Part shown: piece after piece, positions 39,636-41,257 of the stretch | Layout: the number at the start of each line of letters is the position of its first letter | How positions within the stretch are numbered: position 1 is the stretch's first letter | Source of the DNA: Puniceicoccaceae bacterium | GTDB taxonomy: Bacteria; Verrucomicrobiota; Verrucomicrobiia; Opitutales; Coraliomargaritaceae | Reading direction: 5' to 3' | Assembly (NCBI GenBank): GCA_002729725.1 | Contig: PBYS01000105.1 | Coordinates: 1 to 41,257 of the forward strand | Length of the DNA stretch: 41,257 nt | Made by a program: the position numbers and the translations under genes | Notes under the pieces: generated by a model | The model's database searches: none | What the model saw: only the letters and a program-made list of their open reading frames with translations | Told to the model about the DNA's origin: nothing

Positions 39636-40658
39636 TCAGCCAAATATCTGCATTCGCAGCCTTTGAATGACGGCCAGATCCCCCCAGTCCGCCCCCGTGG
39701 CTGGATTCGGCTTCGGCGGGTGTTTGCGCTCCCGCTCGCGTTGCCACGCCCCCGCGTAGCTGCGCACAAACTCCGCCGAACCTAGGATCGCCCCATCGGT
39801 AAAGTAGCGCACCCTGCAGCGCAGCGCGGTTGCCTTGGAAAGTTGACCGCCCTCTTGATCCAAGACCTTCAGAGCCTTCGCACGCGACATTTCCGACAGG
39901 CCAGCATCCGAAGCCCGCTTACCGAAAATCAATTCACGGTGCATCCGGAGCGCCACCGTCACCGATACGTTTTGACGCAAACCGCCGTCCGCATACGCCG
40001 CCCAGATACGGCGCAGCCCCCGCCCCGCCGCCTGTCCCGAGCCGGCCGAACCAGCCAAAGCCTCCGCATAGCCGCAGAAACGGTAGTCTTTCGGATCCTC
40101 TACCAGCCCCGCACGCACAGGGTTCAGGTCGATGTAGGCCGCCATCGTTTGCAGTGGATTACCTGCGCCCTCGACCAGCACACTCTTAAAGCGGTCCATC
40201 CAGAGCGTGCCCCGCCGGTTCCCATGATTACGGTTATACCAGACCGAAAAACGCTGCTTCACCGTCTTCATAAACTCCGAAAGATCATGCATCCGCGCCA
40301 GCAAACGCGCACGGATCGCCAAAGTATCCGCGTCCCCCTCCCTCAGCGACTTTTCCAAGCGCGCGAATTCCGCCGTCTGATATTTCGTCGGCTTTGGGTA
40401 GAGCACCTTAAAACGGCGCAGCAGCTCCGCATCCGACACATCCCGCGACTCAGGAACACGCACCAGCACATGAAAGTGATTCGACATGACACAATAAGTC
40501 AGAATTTCCACCCCGCAAAAATCTGCCACCTGCCACAACATCTTACGTAAGACCTCCTTCTCCCGATCCCCAAACAAACGCTCACCCCCAACCACCCGAC
40601 TCATCGCGTGGTAGGTCGCCTCCGCACCCTCAACTTTGATCCGCTTCAACTGACTCAT
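39636..40658 (-). mobile_element. REP-associated / IS200-like transposase (RAYT family)
   Basis: From the ATG at 40658 it has 340 residues. The Y1-transposase HUH motif is His61-Phe-His63 in CVMSNHFHVLVRV, and the family signatures RRGTLWMDRFKSVL and YIDLNPVRAGLVEDP follow. RAYTs are single-copy domesticated relatives of IS200 transposases that mobilise or maintain REP hairpins. In the usual place for the catalytic Tyr the text is KQRFSVWYNR, so the reactive residue may be the Tyr in WYN or may be lost. The C-terminal ~120 residues are an extra domain seen in larger members. No hairpin of the copy A-C type lies directly beside it. An upstream extension to 40694 is possible but has no ribosome site. 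Confidence 0.85.
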
Positions 40659-40710
40659 GCAAACGAAGCTACGGCAGCAACAGTGACCAGTCAACCCCTA
40701 TATTTATATA

Positions 40711-40748
40711 CAGGCTATAAAATAAACTCCAGGCTATAAAATAAACTC
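40711..40748. repeat. Perfect 19-bp tandem duplication
   Basis: caggctataaaataaactc occurs twice with no gap (40711-40729 and 40730-40748), between the transposase gene start and the next ORF. The AT-rich units contain TATAAA and TAAAAT, so they could also duplicate a promoter element. Confidence 0.85.
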
Positions 40749-40754
40749 AAAGGC

Positions 40755-41174
40755 ATGTGGTTATGTAAATTCCCAGAATGCAGATCGGTCAAATGTGGCG
40801 ATTATATTGAGCCGAAAAAACGGAAAGAGATTTCCGAGCAATTAAAGAAGCTTGGCCATAACCTGCTCACCACCATCGAAGAAGTTCAAAAAATCCCAGA
40901 GTATCAGGACGATCCTCTCATTTCTAAGTTTTTAAAGCGCCTTCAGGCGCTTATACGAACCGATTATTTTCCATTGTATACACCAACAAGTAAATCATGG
41001 ACGTGGGCTTCATCTCGTTACCCTATCAGGTTTTATGATGATCCAGCAAAAGAAGGAAAATCAGATGCTCTCAAATCATACCCTCAACAATGGCTTGTCA
41101 GGAGGCTTTTTGACCCGATCAAAAAGCAAGTAGATCAGACTTGGAGAATCACTTCTAACCCAAGTTTCTTATGA
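40755..41174 (+). CDS. Hypothetical protein in AT-rich accessory DNA
   Basis: The ATG at 40755, 6 bases after the 19-bp tandem repeat, starts a 139-residue frame. The sequence is hydrophilic with a CGDYIEPKKRKEISEQLKKL start region and a Trp/Tyr-rich middle (YTPTSKSWTWASSRYPIRFY). I do not recognise a family. Base composition is clearly AT-richer than the flanking housekeeping genes, so recent transfer is likely. The ribosome site is weak (aaagg adjacent to the ATG). After its stop, 41175-41257 shows nothing that I can support. Confidence 0.5.
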   Translation: MWLCKFPECRSVKCGDYIEPKKRKEISEQLKKLGHNLLTTIEEVQKIPEYQDDPLISKFLKRLQALIRTDYFPLYTPTSKSWTWASSRYPIRFYDDPAKEGKSDALKSYPQQWLVRRLFDPIKKQVDQTWRITSNPSFL

Positions 41175-41257
41175 CTGTCGTCTATGGTGCATAAACAAGG
41201 GGTGTCGTCTCCAAAGGCACTACAAAATCGATTTCATTTCTTGATGGATTTTTGGGC

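Noticed and set aside
39843..40550. 235-codon plus-strand frame opposite the transposase
   Set aside because: Arg/His/Pro-rich composition typical of an antisense shadow; the transposase motifs are on the minus strand.

Overview
The window looks like a chromosomal segment of a Gram-negative, lipid A-producing bacterium of the PVC group. The best guess is Verrucomicrobiota, class Opitutae (Coraliomargarita/Puniceicoccaceae-like). The clues are an LpxC-FabZ fusion next to lpxA, DUF3142- and DUF5069-type proteins, a carboxynorspermidine dehydrogenase, a prepilin-like protein, and an autotransporter-type passenger remnant. The taxonomic call is inference from gene content; there is no rRNA or other marker here.

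Layout. 1-1320 is AT-richer accessory DNA: decayed coding fragments, a palindrome-dense spot, a VOC-family protein and a doubtful small ORF. 1412-5160 holds divergent cysI/cysJ (sulfite reductase) around a 16-bp perfect inverted repeat. 5395-7367 has MsrB and carboxynorspermidine dehydrogenase. 7378-11537 is a three-gene minus-strand operon (ABC-2/ABCG-like fused transporter, lipoprotein, large exported helical-repeat protein) with a divergent small secreted protein. 12269-13942 is a broken DUF3142 gene. 14040-16856 carries lpxA, lpxC-fabZ and a HAD phosphatase. 17014-19184 has DUF502, a RecO-like protein and a membrane protein.

19181-22008 is a run of damaged or chimeric genes: a histidine kinase remnant fused by deletion to the first ~33 codons of a response regulator, a DUF1566 gene with an in-frame TAG, a prepilin head joined to a polymer-like body, and an orphan 3' gene fragment. 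Together with the DUF3142 gene they form an erosion zone among otherwise intact housekeeping genes.

22068-25076 is a heme cluster (hemH, a ccsA/hemX-like gene, hemA), followed by a Ski2-like helicase (25208-27748), a GFA-fold protein, a Na/phosphate cotransporter, a DUF5069 protein and a monothiol glutaredoxin. 31536-37714 is gltBD, closed by a clear intrinsic terminator. Then come two copies of a ~70-bp hairpin repeat (a third copy lies inverted at 5297-5364), a voltage-gated-type K+ channel with a zinc ribbon, a conserved Cys-motif protein, a REP-associated (IS200-like) transposase and AT-rich accessory DNA.

Functional themes are sulfur and nitrogen assimilation (cysIJ, gltBD), heme and lipid A synthesis, redox repair (msrB, glutaredoxin) and envelope export. 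No tRNA, rRNA, CRISPR array, prophage or defence island was recognised. The most unusual material is the erosion zone, the ABCG/lipoprotein operon with its 9-bp repeat in the signal-peptide coding region, the dispersed hairpin repeats, and the palindromes in the cysI/cysJ and gltB leaders.
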